64,000 nucleotides of DNA. Source: Ditylenchus dipsaci (taxonomy: Eukaryota; Nematoda; Chromadorea; Rhabditida; Anguinidae). Below the pieces are notes generated by a model that ran no database searches, was not told where the DNA came from, and saw only the letters and a list, made by a program, of their open reading frames with translations. Below, piece by piece: positions 1 through 12,342 of this stretch. Location of the stretch: positions 186,001 through 250,000 of the forward strand of contig SADC01000032.1 in assembly GCA_004194705.1 (NCBI GenBank). The letters are read 5' to 3'. How positions within the stretch are numbered: the first letter of the stretch is position 1; the number at the start of each line of letters is the position of its first letter. The position numbers and the translations under genes were made by a program.

Positions 1-164
1 TAAAAGTTTTTGGTATAGAAGATTCATATGTTAACACTTTCTACGTAGAAAAATTGAGGTTTGTCAAAAAAAATTGTCTCATACACCTCAGGCAAAAATA
101 GACCTTTTAGGAAATTTTTGACCGAATTTCAGCCTCTTCTAAGCAAAATCTGTGTAAAATTGAT

Positions 165-890
165 GGATTTCGGGCACTTGTGCACTTGGGGGGGGGGGCT
201 TTTTTGGTTAACTGTAAATATGGTTTAAACGTCTTATAAGTAATTTTTATACGCCAGAAACGATAAAAAAAGTTGTTTCCTAACAATATTCGCACTAAAA
301 AGTGAAGTTCTCAACAAAAAGTTAGTTACCAAAGACTGACCAACTTGGTCCCCCAAGGTGATTAAACCAAAAAGGGTACCTATACATCTTAAAAAAAACC
401 AAAAAAGATGGAATTTGAACATAGTTTTGTTAGCTGGGGCCTACCGCATAAAGAAACTCTGGTATGCATATTGTTTTTATGCATCCAGAGTTACTCCGAG
501 TGATTGGTGTCTAAGGTACGTGGGTGTGCGCCCCCTTCGGGTGCGCAGGGGCTTGGTTGGTTAGAGATGCGCGCACTCACTTACCTTAGACATAATTCCG
601 AGAGAGAGTCTTGATCATACATGCATTAAAGACTCTTTTTGCCCAGCTCCAGTGACCAAAACGTGGTAGGATACCTTAATATAAGATATTTTACTTTGGG
701 GGATCAAGGCAGTTGGTCAATTTTTGGTAGACAACTTTTTTTTGAGAACTTCACTTTTTAGTGCGGAAATTGTTAGGAAACAACTTTTTTTTATCGTTCC
801 TGGCGTATAAAAATTACTTATGAGACGTTTAAACCATATTTACAGTTAACCAAAAAAGTCCCCTCCCCAAGTGCACAAGTACCGGATTTC
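165..890. repeat. Large foldback with GGCCTACCGCATA core
   Basis: Arms at about 165-360 and 695-890 are inverted copies of each other; both contain the blocks around TTAACTGTAAATATGG, AAGTGAAGTTCTCA and a CTTGG-type G/C patch. The centre (about 437-690) is a separate two-armed module: GGCCTACCGCATA, ATGCATCCAGAG, GTCTAAGGTACGTG, a CCCCTTCGGG turn, then CTTACCTTAGACAT and ATGCATT. No coding potential is seen. The same central module recurs elsewhere in the window with different outer arms. Confidence 0.8.
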
Positions 891-904
891 GAACAGGTTT
901 TTAC

Positions 905-1420
905 TTTCTGGGGCCTACCGCATATAGAAACTCTGGTTTGTATATGTTTTTATGCATCCATAGTCACTTTCGAGTGATTTGTGTCTGAGGTGAGTGTGTG
1001 TGAGAACCTCAAGTACCGTATTTCCTCTAATTCACGCTCCCCCCCCCCTTATTTCAAAATCGTGTTCTTGGCATCGTATTTGTGACACATTTCTGATCAC
1101 TTCTCTCAGACAAACTGCAATCCATTTTTAGCCAGGAAGATGAGCTATCAAATGGTTGTTAACTTGCCGAAGAGAAGTGATCAAAAAGTGGGTTAAAAAT
1201 ACGATGCCAAGAACACGATTGCGAATCAAGGGGGGGGGTTAATCAAAGGAAATACGGTATGTGTGAAGGTACGCATCTCAACTTCAAGCCCCCAAATCCA
1301 CTGCGTCCCTTAAAGGCGTGCAGGAGGTGTGGTTGGTTAGAGACTCTTGATCGAAAATGCATTTAGAGAGTCTTTTTGCCCAGCTCCAGCGTGAAAAATG
1401 TGGTAAATCATCCAAAAATA
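905..1420. repeat. Core foldback module split by a nested MITE
   Basis: A second copy of the GGCCTACCGCATA module begins near 911 and resumes after 1260 (GAAGGTACGCATCTC, then the right half to about 1400). Between them, 1014-1259 is an independent inverted-repeat element beginning TACCGTATTTCCTC and ending GGAAATACGGTA. The flanking TA dinucleotides suggest a TA-targeting insertion, so the MITE is younger than its host module. Confidence 0.75.
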
Positions 1421-1684
1421 ACACTAAAATATCTTAAAATGACCATTTACCCCTAAAAGGTGGGAGGCCATTTCTTGGCAAAGTTAAAGTTTTTAATCAG
1501 ACAGTATTTAGAAATAATTCTTTCATCTTGTCGAGCAGAAAAAATTAGTTCTGGAGGTGATAAAACCGAAAAACCGAGTATGGGGGAACTATATCAGTAC
1601 CACATTTTGACTGCAGAGAAAATCATCATGTAAATCATATTGCAAAAGCTCTGAATTAAACTCGGCTATAGCCACCTTCATTAG

Positions 1685-2014
1685 ACGAGCCATCCAAGGC
1701 CAGTGTTCCAATTAACACCTTCAGGCAATCCTCTTTTTTATTGCAAACCAGAACTAGACGCTGGTGAGCTCTTCGAGATCAATTCCCGATCCGCCGACCA
1801 AGTAATTTTCGCAGAGCGTGTGTGGTGGGCGTTGTTAACACACGGAAAGCAAAAACCAAGGAACGATAAGCAGCTCTGTGTGAAGAAAGGTTGTGGTATA
1901 AGCGAAGCTAAGCAGGGAATTAGAGATTGCACTCGGAGCTTGACTCCATGCAAGTGTTCGAAACTTATCTTGCACCAGCCCCCAGAGTACGAAGCCCAAT
2001 ATATAATAAAATAA
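1685..2014 (+). CDS. Candidate coding exon, unknown Cys-rich protein
   Basis: An open frame of about 105 codons runs from a possible acceptor (CATTAG near 1684) to a TAA at 2012-2014. Composition looks protein-like rather than repeat-like: LTPSGNPLFYCKPE near the start, a WW pair in the middle, and a C-terminal cluster of Cys (LCVKKGCG, RDC, PCKC). No domain is recognised. The opening phrase loosely resembles the start of Wart domains (a short Gly-X-Pro-Leu-X-X-Cys pattern), but the rest does not follow that family. No upstream exon was found in the remaining 1.7 kb to the window edge, so the gene would have to begin outside the window or be tiny. It could equally be a decayed gene fragment. 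Confidence 0.35.
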   Translation, partial: TSHPRPVFQLTPSGNPLFYCKPELDAGELFEINSRSADQVIFAERVWWALLTHGKQKPRNDKQLCVKKGCGISEAKQGIRDCTRSLTPCKCSKLILHQPPEYEAQYIIK

Positions 2015-4095
2015 TAGGCGAACTCAAAACAATAATAGTGATCTGACCGGTTTCCGGTTTCATAATTCAAAAATGTTTACATCATAGTGTAGCCAGCGTC
2101 TGTATAGTCAGGAAAAAATAGTGCATCGATTTTTTTCTCGACCAAAAAAATTTGGGCCTCGCGCTCGGTTCTTTTTTTTCACTTTGGTAGCTTAATATTT
2201 CTAAATATTTGAAGACTTAAAACGTTCATAAAAAAGTGCAGTCAAACCTTCGGGTTTTTTGTAAATAACTTTCTTTTTCCCAAATTTTTTTTGGAGGATC
2301 GGAGGATGGCTTAGTCCCTTAACACGCAAAAGGCCGATCGTAACTCCTGTTTCTTCCAGACCAGTTTTTCGTGCTGAGTATTTCTATCGCAGTGGTTTTG
2401 GCAGGAATGACAGTCGATCCGCGGTAAAATTTATTTTTAGAAACTGACCGAAATTTCAAAAAAGCTTTTTATATTAAGATTTATAGCTCTATGATTTCAC
2501 CAACACTCACAGGATTGTATGATCTTATTTTGTAGAAGAGGAAGTGTGTTTTCTAATGCATATTTAATTTCCAATTTGTTGTTCAAAGATCGCAGATAAA
2601 ATGCGTTTCGAAATAACATGCCAATTTTAGATCATAAAATTTTTGTGGAAAAATGAATTTAACTTTTTTTGAAATCGCATAAAGCATATTCGGCGCTACT
2701 AGCGAATACCCCCCCCCCAAGCATCCGACCTTTAAAATTGCTGTAACTACCCTTGCAAACAACAAGTTTAGGCTTAGCCCTTAGGCTTGGGGGTAGGCCA
2801 GCGTACGGAAGTTGTGACTAATGAAGAGTTTGCGCACATTTTCCGGGGTCTGGGACATATATTTGGGTACTTTTTACTAAAGTAAAAAAGTGAAAATCGT
2901 TGGGGGGGGGGGGTATTCGCTAGTAGGGTCGCATATTCGAAAGAACAGACACTCGCGGTTATTTCGACACTAAACATAGCAATGGTTGATCAAGCAATCG
3001 TTTCAAAATATTCAAGACCAGCATATAAGGGAACGTCCATAAATTATGTCAGACTGACAGGCCGTTTCTGGGACCCAACTAACCGCACCCCCCCCCCCCC
3101 CTGTCAGATTATGTCAGAATGGGCTTGACACCCCCCCCCTCCCCGCTTATTAAAATCTGACATTTTTCTGACACAAATTTAAAACCAAAACTTAACACTG
3201 TATATTTTTTTGCGATTTTAAAACCTTAGAAATAGTATTGTAAAATAACAAGATCATTTCTAATATGTTAATTATGTATTTTTAAAGGAACATTGTTTTT
3301 TGCGCGCAATGGCATGTGCGAAAGTAGAATTGGCGGGGGACACTTCTCTTTCGTCTATCAGTGTACTCTTCTAGTTGTTTCGAATGACTCGAAATAGTAC
3401 AGTGCGATACGAAAGAGAAGTGTCCCCGCCAATTCAAATTTTGCGCATGCCACTGCGCGCAAAAACCATGGTCATTTAAATCACAATAGCATGAAGAATC
3501 TTGTTTCATAAATGGGCACCCCCCCCCCCCCATTTTTCGACTAGGATTTCAAGTTTATCGACTAGGATAAACTTACTATACCTACCATGACTATTTTTGA
3601 TCGAAAGTTTCCCGATTTCTCAGGAGTTGAAAATCGAACGGGCGTGCAGTATTTGCTTAATTAGTATTTACTTTTTGAACTATTTTTTTTTGTTTATATT
3701 CTCGGACTGGACTATAGTATAATACCTTGGCCCAAAAACGTCCGAAGTCCAGTTTGTTCACCATTTCTACCGCTGATACGTGCTTAAAATTGTTTTTAAA
3801 TTTGGAAAGGTATTTTTTAACGAATTTTTTTGGCCAAAGTGACAAAAATCATGATAGCCACCTTTTAACAAGGTATTTTTCCTCGTTTCGGTCACTGGAG
3901 CTCTACAAAAAAGTCTCTATATACATTTTTGATCAAGAATCTTCGTCGGAATCGTGTCTAAGGGTAAGTGAGTGCGCGCATTACTAAGCCACCTGCGCCC
4001 CCGAAGGGAAAAAAAACCTTTTTTTTGAAAAAAAAAGTTTTTTTTTGAAAAAAAAAACTTTTAAAAACTTTTTTTTTAAACTTTTTTTGTGACGT
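2015..4095. repeat. Repeat-only interval with two foldbacks
   Basis: No gene seen. 2686-2941 is an inverted repeat with ends CGGCGCTACTAGCGAATACC and GGTATTCGCTAGTAGGG and long C/G runs. 3283-3480 is a compact foldback whose arms share GGGGACACTTCTCTTTCGT; the same arm motif recurs at 17.92-18.12 kb. 3890-3990 is a solo right half of the GGCCTACCGCATA-associated module. Runs of 9-14 C or G occur at 2709, 2903, 3090, 3132 and 3519. Confidence 0.7.
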
Positions 4096-4380
4096 GAAGG
4101 TTGGATTCGGTCGGTTTTTTTGAGATCGTTCGGTTTAAAAAAAACCGGGTTTTTTGTCAAACCCGGTTTTCAGTTCCGGTTTTTTCAAAAATGTTCGGTA
4201 AGTTAACCGACCTGTGCCTGGTTTTCGGTTAAATTTTGACTTAAATAAACCGGTATTTTGCTGAACCCGGTTTTCGGTTTTCCCGCATTTTTTCGGTCGT
4301 TTTTTCGGTTTCGGTTTATTGACCAAAAAACCCGGTTTAGGGTTAACAACCGGCTTGGTTAACCGACCGAATCCAACCCT
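4096..4380. repeat. Foldback MITE with AACCGG-rich interior
   Basis: The ends AGGTTGGATTCGGTCGG and CCGACCGAATCCAACCT are inverted copies. The interior is a degenerate series of AACCCGG/TTCGGTT words, giving an AT-then-CCGG simple-sequence texture. No coding capacity. The superfamily is not assigned because no clear target duplication was found. Confidence 0.65.
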
Positions 4381-7010
4381 AATGTCCAGGTATGAAAACG
4401 TTGTGACACCACCCAGGCACGTTTCCAGGAGGGGGGCTAATCGGGCTTTAACCCCCTTGAACTTTTTTATTTCCTTGTAAAAACACCATAAAAGTCGAAA
4501 AAGGTGTAGGTAAAATGACCTTTTGGGGGCTTTAGCCCCCCCCTGGGAGTCAAACGGTCGGGAGCCAAACGGTCAAACGGTAAAAATAAATATTTTAGTC
4601 AAAAAATACTTTTTTTGGAAAGTGCTTTCCCTATTGTTTTTTCACTTTTTTAATACGTGAAAGTGGTCGAAAAACACAAAACCAGGTTTAAACCAGTTTC
4701 GGGCCAGGAGTACCATTTTTCTCCGGTTATTTTTCATACCGAAATTGTTAATTTGTGATGTCCACAGTCAATCTGTTAGTTGAAATAAAAATATCTATAT
4801 TATTAAATGTTCTCTCCCATATTTTTTCACTTTAAAATTGCGACTGCCTATGCGACCAGAAATGATGGCTCTCCTCCTTCTGGTTATAGTCCAACTCAAC
4901 GTGACAGAAAAGGACCGGTTCAATTAAGCACTTTACTGCAAATATTAATTCTCTCTGAGTATTTTTTACAACAAATTACTGAAAAATTGTTCATGAAAAG
5001 AACAAAAAAATAAGAAGTCGGCAAGGTGAAAAATAATTTTTTAAAAACTTTTATTTTAATCCGTATGTCTATTTGGGTAATTAAAATTTTAAGTGTTTCA
5101 CCTTATTTAGTTTAATTTGTTGATTTTTGTTAAAACTGTAGCCTATTATACTTTTTATTTAGTTTGATAATCAAAAAGCAAGGGCTCGGAACTCAAAAGG
5201 TTTATTTTATGCAGTGCCTGTTGAGTTCTGAGCGCCAAAAATGAATATTTTGACGTAAATTGTCAAAAATTCTGAAAAGTTTGGGTCTGAAATTAAGGAT
5301 AAATTTTTAGTAGCCGTCTGCTGCCGTCTGAACCTTTTACTGACCATAATCTGTCTAGCCAAAGACGGTCCCGTTTTGGAAAAAATAAGTTTTTTGAAAA
5401 AAATTACTGAAATTCGATATTTTTCCAACTTTTCGAATTTTGGTCATTTTTTCAAGAAATTTATTATCTCCGAAAAGCATATCTCAACATTGAGATTATA
5501 AAAAAAAATTGGTTAAGTGGGTTTTGTAGCTCTTGAGTTGCGCTGCAACGTGATGCCGGAATGTTATTGTAACTCTCAAATTTTTTGTGAATTTTCGATT
5601 AATTAAAGTGATGAAAATGCTAGTCAACTTTTCAAAATGACTTACTACTAGTGCTTGGAGCTAAATTGCGAGACATATAGTATCATAAACAAAAAGTTGA
5701 TATATCGCTTAAAAGACAAGACTCAGGGCACCAAAACAGTATATTTGGATTTTTTTATCGCACAATTTTCATTTCTAAAATTGAGCTCAAAAGTCCATCA
5801 GGAACTTTTGACTTGACCCGTTAGAGCTCAAAAGACCCCAAATCTAGATTCTAGTGTTGGCAGCCCAAAAAACTTATATTATAGAATAGTTGGACCCGAA
5901 AAATGTACAATTTGCCTTTTTGCCCTAAAAAGTATATCATGAGCAAGAGACACTAATCTAACTCTAAGTTGGCTTTGAGAGAAAAGAATAAAGCTAGGGT
6001 TATTTTTTAATCTTTCAAGCAACGGCCAGAAATCTCAGCCTCTTTTTTAATATGACCTATCCTTTGCTAAGGCAAGGAGGGGAGGTGGTGGAAGATAATT
6101 TTCATGAATTCCTCTCTTCTTTCACTTTAATATCTTTCTAATAGAGACTTGCCTCGCTTTTTCCCTTCCCGGTTTGTTTGTATTTTAAAAGAAGATGCTG
6201 CCAAAACTCACCCCTAATCATTCACTTTTTTGGTCTTAGCTTTTGTTGCTCCTCCTGCTGTTTTGTTGTGAAAATTATTAGTTGGGATATAAACAAATGT
6301 TTTTTTCGCAGAATTTAAGCAATCTTTTTGTAACTTTGAAAATTAGTCTATAAAATATACGTCGTTATTACTAAAATTAAGCTAAAAATGAATACTTACC
6401 GTATTTTCTCTAATGGAGCGGCAGCTGCGGCTAAATTAAACCCAGGTTCAAGCGCTCCGGTAATTCCTTATTCAAAAAAACCGTGTTTTTGGCAGCCAGT
6501 TACCATTTTGGATTTAGCGCATCACATACAAAATAGGTAGTAACTTGCTCTGGAGAAATCTACGAAAATCGGGTCAAAAACACAATACCAAAAATTAATT
6601 CTAAATTAGAAGAGGGCATATTTTGCCTCATATTTTGTTGTTTTTTTTGGCTTGTAGAGGTTAATCTATCGTGTTTTAGGAGTACTTGAGGATGTTATTT
6701 TACCTTTTGTATTTCTCTGTATCTATCAATTGGAAAAAAAATTATCGAATTTCTGAGAGACTTTCCAGACCAAAAAAAAATTGAAATCTGGAATAAAAAA
6801 AGTGTCGGACCCTAGGCGGGAACGAACTTTTTGATGTGTCGTTTGAAAAAATGCAGAAAAGGTCATTTTCAAGACGCTGGATGACAGGACGTTTGACAAG
6901 CCGTGCTTGCGCCCAAGCGCATCCAAAAAAACAATAAGGATGCCAAAACAAACGATAAGCTAGATCGTACAAAAGGTGTCAAAAAAACTTGTTCATTTTT
7001 AAGATTAAAC
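4381..7010. other. Gene-free AT-rich interval
   Basis: No supported exon. Short open frames are present (for example near 4807-5013) but lack convincing splice context or a recognisable motif. 6402-6460 carries a solitary TACCGTATTTTCTCTAAT end without a matching partner nearby, a decayed half of that MITE family. Confidence 0.5.
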
Positions 7011-7175
7011 TAACCGTCAAACCTCTTTAACCCGACATCCCAGGGGACCGGCTTCGTGGTGTCGGGTTATCGGGGTGTCGTTTTCCTTAAAGTGACGAGT
7101 ACCTAGCCAAATCAAGTCTCAACAGGGTGTCAGTGTCGGGTTATCGATGGTGTCGGGTTAAAGAGGTTTGAGTGT
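7011..7175. repeat. CTCGA-type foldback MITE
   Basis: Begins CCGTCAAACCTCTTTAACCC and ends GTTAAAGAGGTTTGAGTGTA, an inverted pair. The phrase GTGTCGGGTTA is reiterated on both sides of the short centre. It belongs to the dominant CAGTCAAACCTCGA family of this window and is probably pogo/Tigger-like by end sequence, which is an inference. Confidence 0.75.
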
Positions 7176-7449
7176 ATAATATTTCTTTTATTTTTTACTT
7201 TACTTTTGCATCGTAACCATTTTTGCGTATTATCACTAATTTTTGAAATTTTTTCGATGTTGTAGAGAATTGTGATTTATTTTGAATCTGAAAAGCTACC
7301 GGTCAACAGCATAGTTTTTTTACAACTTTACCTATGTGACAATCACGGGTTTTTTTGCCTTGATCCCCCCTCTTATTTTTTGGTATTTTTCAAACGTAGG
7401 CAGGGGTAGCCAGTGTATGTTAGGGCGGACTCAAACATGAGCTTAAGAT

Positions 7450-8148
7450 ATTAGATTGTCCGGAAAGTTCGTTCGGTGCTTATTTTAACATACCATTTTG
7501 AAGTTCTGATATTTTTCTACAAAATGTGCAGTCGATTTTAGTTTTAAACAAAGTAAACATTTTTTACACTGTTTTTAGCCAGTAAGTAAGATTTGGTAAT
7601 CATACCGTTATGATGACCTGATTTTAAAAATCTTTAAAGCTGAATTTGATAGCGTTGCCTAATTGCAATTGACCTGATTAAACTCGTAGCGTTTCCTATT
7701 TTTTCTGCTCGTATGCAAAGTCCTGCTTCATCTTTTATACTCACCAGATTTCGCTCCTTCTGACTACAGTCAAGTCTCGATATAGTGACACCCCTCGGAC
7801 CGGCGCTAGGTGTCACTTTATCGAGGATTTAGTTTGCTCTATTTAGAACAAGACCAACCAAATGGTGATCAAGGTGTCACTATATCGAGAGTGTCACTAT
7901 ACTGTATATACTTGAATGTACTAAATTTTTCATTCACTTGCACTTTGTTTTGGTTTATTGGCTGTTTGACATCAAGATGCTTTCTTGACCTTTATTACGT
8001 CGCTCGCTTTGTCTTCAAAGTAAGGTCGACCACACGATTTGTAAAAAAAATGTCAGGGCTTCAAAATGGCATTTTATTTGTAAAAAAGGGATTACACACA
8101 AAAAAATCGTTGAAATAGGCACCGAACAAACTTTCCGGGCACCCTAAT
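7450..8148 (+). mobile_element. Decayed mariner-type element, interrupted
   Basis: Ends TTAGATTGTCCGGAAAGTT (7450) and AACTTTCCGGGCACCCTAA (reverse strand, ending near 8148) form a mariner-like terminal repeat pair. Just upstream of 7768 the + strand encodes YSPDFAPSDY, matching the conserved catalytic YSPDLAPSDY block of mariner DD34D transposases. The rest of the transposase is not readable. At 7768-7905 a CTCGA-type MITE (with GTGTCACTATATCGAG words) is inserted directly after that block. The outer flanks (about 7390 and 8200) carry inverted TAGGCAAGG/GCCAGCGTATGTTAGG arms, so the mariner may itself be nested in a further foldback. Confidence 0.65.
7768..7905. repeat. CTCGA-type foldback MITE in mariner remnant
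   Basis: The end TACAGTCAAGTCTCGATATA is mirrored by TATCGAGAGTGTCACTATACTGTA. The word GTGTCAC(T/A)TATCGAG occurs three to four times, at both ends of the element. Confidence 0.75.
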
Positions 8149-8205
8149 ATTTCAAAGTCCATCCTAACATACGCTGGCCTGCCCTTGCCTAAGCTTTAAG
8201 CCTAA

Positions 8206-9990
8206 AAACACAAAAAAATAACAGAGGGAACCAAGGCAAATTACGCCCCTTTGTTGGATGAGGTACAATTTTCTTATTTTAGATTGAATGTTTAATATAA
8301 AAATTTTCGTTGAAAAAATAGCATTGATTATTTATTCTCGAACCAATTTGAAAGATGTTTCCAATGTGTAATATTATTGCACGCTCATTAAATACATAAA
8401 TTTTCGTGCAACAATTTTTTGCGTGTGTCTATGCGTCAATCCAACCAATTAAAACTTTCTCTGCTGCATTATTTCAAATGGGCAGTCGAAAATTCATTTT
8501 TTAAATATATATTTTTTGATTGTCTGGTTGAAAAAAACCGGCTCTATTAAATTTTTGTCCGATTCTAACTTTTATATATTTTTTAGTAATTTTGTTAAAG
8601 GTGCATGTTTTTTTCTCAAATTGTATTTATTGGCTCTTTTTGCATAAATTACGAGTATTTTAGGAACTTTTGTGTCTAATCACTTTGCGAAGTTGTTTTA
8701 GTGAGACGAAGACTTGTAACTGCATTAGCATAATAAGTTAAGATTATAGAAAAACCACTTATTTAGATAGCAAATTAAGTGTCAAATAGAGTTTTTGCTG
8801 GTAATGAGATGATAGAATGATAAAATGGCTAAGTGCTTTAAACTATTGCAACAGCCTTAGAATCTGGCTCACTTTTGAACTTTTGCGACAAAAAAAATAG
8901 GTATAAACCAGGATTGGGCGAAACTCTAATTTTCAAAAAAAAATTGGCATATTTCGACTGAAATAGTTTACATGAAAAAATATTTTTGATAAAAATGTTG
9001 GAAATTTTTGAATTTTTTCCAACTTCCATCCCTTTTTTCTTCCGATTTCCGACTTTTCTTTTGAATTTTTTAATCCATCTTCCGTCGCACCCTTGCATTA
9101 AAAACTGATACCCAGAAGGGTAATTTAGTGTCTGTGACAAGTTTGTTGCGGCGCCCTACGATTTCATAAAATTTCCGCTGGCGTTGGTGCGACTATGGCT
9201 CTGAGCAAATAATAAAATACAGTCGACTCTCTCTATAACAACCCAGTATGGCCGGTCTCTTGAGAGTCGTTATAGAGAGAGTCGAATGTAGTTAACTTTT
9301 AAAAAATTTTTGAATTTCTTCCGATCCCCGGTACTTTTTTCTTTCAAGTTCTTTTGAGTGCTTCCTAAAATGTCCTCCAAAAATAAGCAAGAACTGGATA
9401 AAATGACTTCAATCATTTTCAAAATTCAAACCCATCAGGAATTTCTGACTACGCCCCTGGTTTGAACTAAGGCTCACTAACCCAAAACTATTTAAGTCAT
9501 TTATCACTCGTTTTTAACTCACCTTAGCAAATCATTGAACAAAGGATGGACTGGCTGGCTGGCCATAACCGATTAATGTCAAAATATTGGTCCTCTTCTC
9601 GTTCCTCTCAACTAAAACAGTTAAAAAGAGGGAAAAAAGAAGGAAGTGGAGATGGATCACCTATATTTTATTATTTACTTTTCTCTGGCCGCCGCCTAGC
9701 AGCTTGCTAGTTTTTGGCGTCCTGACGCAATATACTTGCACAATTTATCTAATTAGTCACATTTTGGGGGATTTATTAATATACGATTGTTAGACAAATT
9801 TGTTTCAGTTTTTTGAAAAAAACACTTGGTACCGGTTCAGAAAATATGAAAAGAAAGTCACAATAATGACAACTATCTGGTCGCTTTTTTTGGTCTTTTT
9901 TGGTGTCGAGCTCGACCTTTTTAATTTCTTTGTGATCAAAGATGATTTTTTCTAACACTTTTTCAATATATTTTATTGTTAAGAAAGGTA
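8206..9990. other. Gene-free interval with one short MITE
   Basis: No supported exon. 9219-9290 is a 72-bp CTCGA-type MITE (TACAGTCGACTCTCTCTATAAC and its inverse). The remainder is AT-rich sequence with scattered poly(A)/poly(T). Confidence 0.55.
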
Positions 9991-10159
9991 CGTCAAAAAA
10001 TTTAAAAAATCGTGTAGAATAATAATACAAAAATTGTAACGTAGTCGATGTAACTCGACCGTGACATCAACTAGCTTACAACTTTTAAACACTTTTGTTG
10101 TAAAAAATTTGTTGTAGAAAAAGGTTTTGATCCCGTGCTCTTGTTTGTTATAAAAAGGA

Positions 10160-10545
10160 CAATACTTTTTTCCGACTAAAACACTCTTTTTCCGCCTAAT
10201 TTCAATAATTGAATTTTTCTTCAAGTTTTTTATCTCAATTTTTTTAAAGCTTTAGCACCATCGTGTAGCCCAGGATCTCAGCTTTCTAACGAGCTATCAA
10301 AATGAAAGAAAAGATTTCATGAATGAAAATATTTAAGGGTTTTAAAAAGATAGGTGTTACTTTTTTCCACTCCTAAATCTCTATTTTTCGACCAATTGTC
10401 TATATTATTCAGTGGAGTTTCATGGCTCATTAGAAAGTTGAGATTCTGAGCTACACGAAAATGCTAAAAAAATTCGAAAATAAGACAAAAAAAATGCAAA
10501 TGAAAAATTAGTCGGAAACGAGAGTGTTTTAGTCAGAAAATGTGT
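10160..10545. repeat. Foldback, GTGTAGCCC/GGGCTACAC family
   Basis: Outer arms share AAAACACTCTTTTTCCG and its inverse (about 10175 and 10520). The inner ends ACCATCGTGTAGCCCAGG and GAGCTACACG flank an ATGAGCC/GGCTCAT pair. Related ends occur at about 15090, 15545 and 19185. Confidence 0.65.
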
Positions 10546-10994
10546 GCGTACTACGATTTAGCCGAATAAATCAGCTGTAATCACAAAAGACGTTGAAAAA
10601 GTCGACTTTGATTAAGAATAAGGAGTGTGACTGCAGCCCAAATTCACAGAAACTAACTGAATTCTAACTTTTGGCTGAAAATTAACATGGAAAACTAATA
10701 AAAGTTTATGCCTTTTTCTTCTTCTTATTTCCAGTTGATTTAACAGCCAATCAATTGCAAGGCTGAAAAGGGTGTAGAAGGGCAGTCTTCTACTTTTAAT
10801 AATTTAGTTTTTTATTCTAGCTTGTTTGATGACTTATCTTTCCCCTTCTTTGCCATTTGGAATTATTTTTTGACAACAAATTTAGAATTTAAATGATAGG
10901 GGAAATCTTGAGCTGGTTTTTGTGACATAGATATTTAACGTAAAAAAAGGTACCGTATTCACCTTATTAACACGAGGAAGCTTTTTGAACCAGA

Positions 10995-11149
10995 CTACCG
11001 TATAACCTCTTTAAATCCCCTAGAGGGATTATTTTCGACCCTCAAAAAGTTTAAAATTGTAAATCATAAATGGCCTAACTCTGAAATCCTAGTCAAAAAA
11101 ATAAGGGGGATTATTAGAGGTTGGGGATTAATAGAGGTTATACGGTATG
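10995..11149. repeat. TACCGTAT-type foldback MITE
   Basis: TACCGTATAACCTCTTTAAAT and its inverse ending AGGTTATACGGTA bound a short element containing repeated GGGGATTA words. A further single end (ACCGTATTCACC) lies just upstream at 10954. Confidence 0.7.
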
Positions 11150-11154
11150 CGTTT

Positions 11155-11515
11155 AGTGCAGAATTTACCGCTGAACATGATGGCTGAAAGAAATCGCAAA
11201 CGCACGTATTCGAATGGGTAAAACCGCTTCTGAAGCCAAATCACAAAATTCTTCAGATCTAATAACCTTTTATCAAGTTTTAAATTCTCATACCAAATCC
11301 AGAATAATATTCAGAAATGTTATAGGTCGACTTGTATTCGGGTTGTTGTTGAATAGTGTGCAAATAAAAAAAACGACGTTAATTATGCACCAACCCAATA
11401 AATCGACTACGCTGAGCGCTAATTCGGATGGAGGACTTGGTAAAAGGTGAAGAGATCTGAAGAATTTCGTGATTTAGCCTTGTGTTTGCGATCTTTTCAC
11501 CCATGATGTTCAGTG
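11155..11515. repeat. Foldback with GCTGAACATGATGGC ends
   Basis: Inverted arms: AACATGATGGCTG, ATGGGTAAAACCGCTTCTGAAG and CTTCAGATCTAATAACC on the left are mirrored by GAAGAGATCTGAAG and CACCCATGATGTTCAG on the right. A longer relative occupies 24.62-25.12 kb. Apparent open frames inside belong to the repeat. Confidence 0.65.
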
Positions 11516-12318
11516 TTCACAATATTTCGCAAATGTGCTTTTTCAATTACTTTTAATTACCGCAAATTCTCCTAATACTATTTCATATAAAATTGTGCCT
11601 CATTTGAAAAAATTTAAATTTTATGAGTTCATGGAAACTCTGACCAGAATGTTTTTAAGCAAACAATTTTAATATTGTTAGACAATTGGTCAAATTCTCA
11701 TAATTTCAGGGCCCTCTCATTTTAGAACCAAAATTTATTAAGCTGAAGTTTTTTTTTATCAAACTACACTTGTTAATCGTTTTATCGATAGTGTGCTTTG
11801 GCTAAAGGCATCTATTTAGGCAGGTTTGTAACCTAACAAAACAACAACTACTACTGACATACCTTAGCACACAAAAAATGTATTTGAAAAAGGTGAAGTA
11901 GTAGTGGAAGCAGCCCAATTAGTGCCTAAGGAACAGCAACAAACACAACAAGTGGCCTTGGCTGTCGCCAATTTCTATAACTACCTTCCTAACGTTAATA
12001 AATATTCTTTTTTGCCGATAATATTGGCACTCTTTACTACAAGTCCAAATTTTTATTTTTTGTTGTGCTCTTTTTATAACTAGCTTCAAGTATTGAATTT
12101 AAACATTCGGTTTTTCATACGTTTTTTCTCTTTTCCATAGGCTTAAGAAATTTTACAGTTTTTTCATAGGTTTTATTCTGAGCCAGAACGGGTGGGTAGC
12201 TATTGTCAGTCTGAATTACCAAATATAGTCACCGGGACAAAAAGTTGCCTAGCCTCCACCTATTAATCCACATCCTCAAACTCCACCCTAGCCCTTTGTC
12301 AGAAATTTATCAAACTAG

Positions 12319-12324
12319 TTTCAG
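12319..12324 (+). promoter_or_regulatory. Candidate leader splice acceptor (cis or trans)
   Basis: TTTCAG lies 18 bp before the ATG of the SLC1 transporter and matches the acceptors used inside the gene. It could end a 5' UTR intron or accept a spliced leader; the sequence cannot tell which. A similar TTCTCAG precedes the Warthog ATG by 59 bp, and CCTTTAG precedes the TMEM60-like ATG by 12 bp. Confidence 0.35.
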
Positions 12325-12342
12325 AAAACTTGAGAAACAGAG

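Noticed and set aside
4807..5013. Open frame with GSPPSGYSPTQRDRKGPVQL
   Set aside because: Composition is plausible but no partner exon, acceptor or family was found; left as unannotated.
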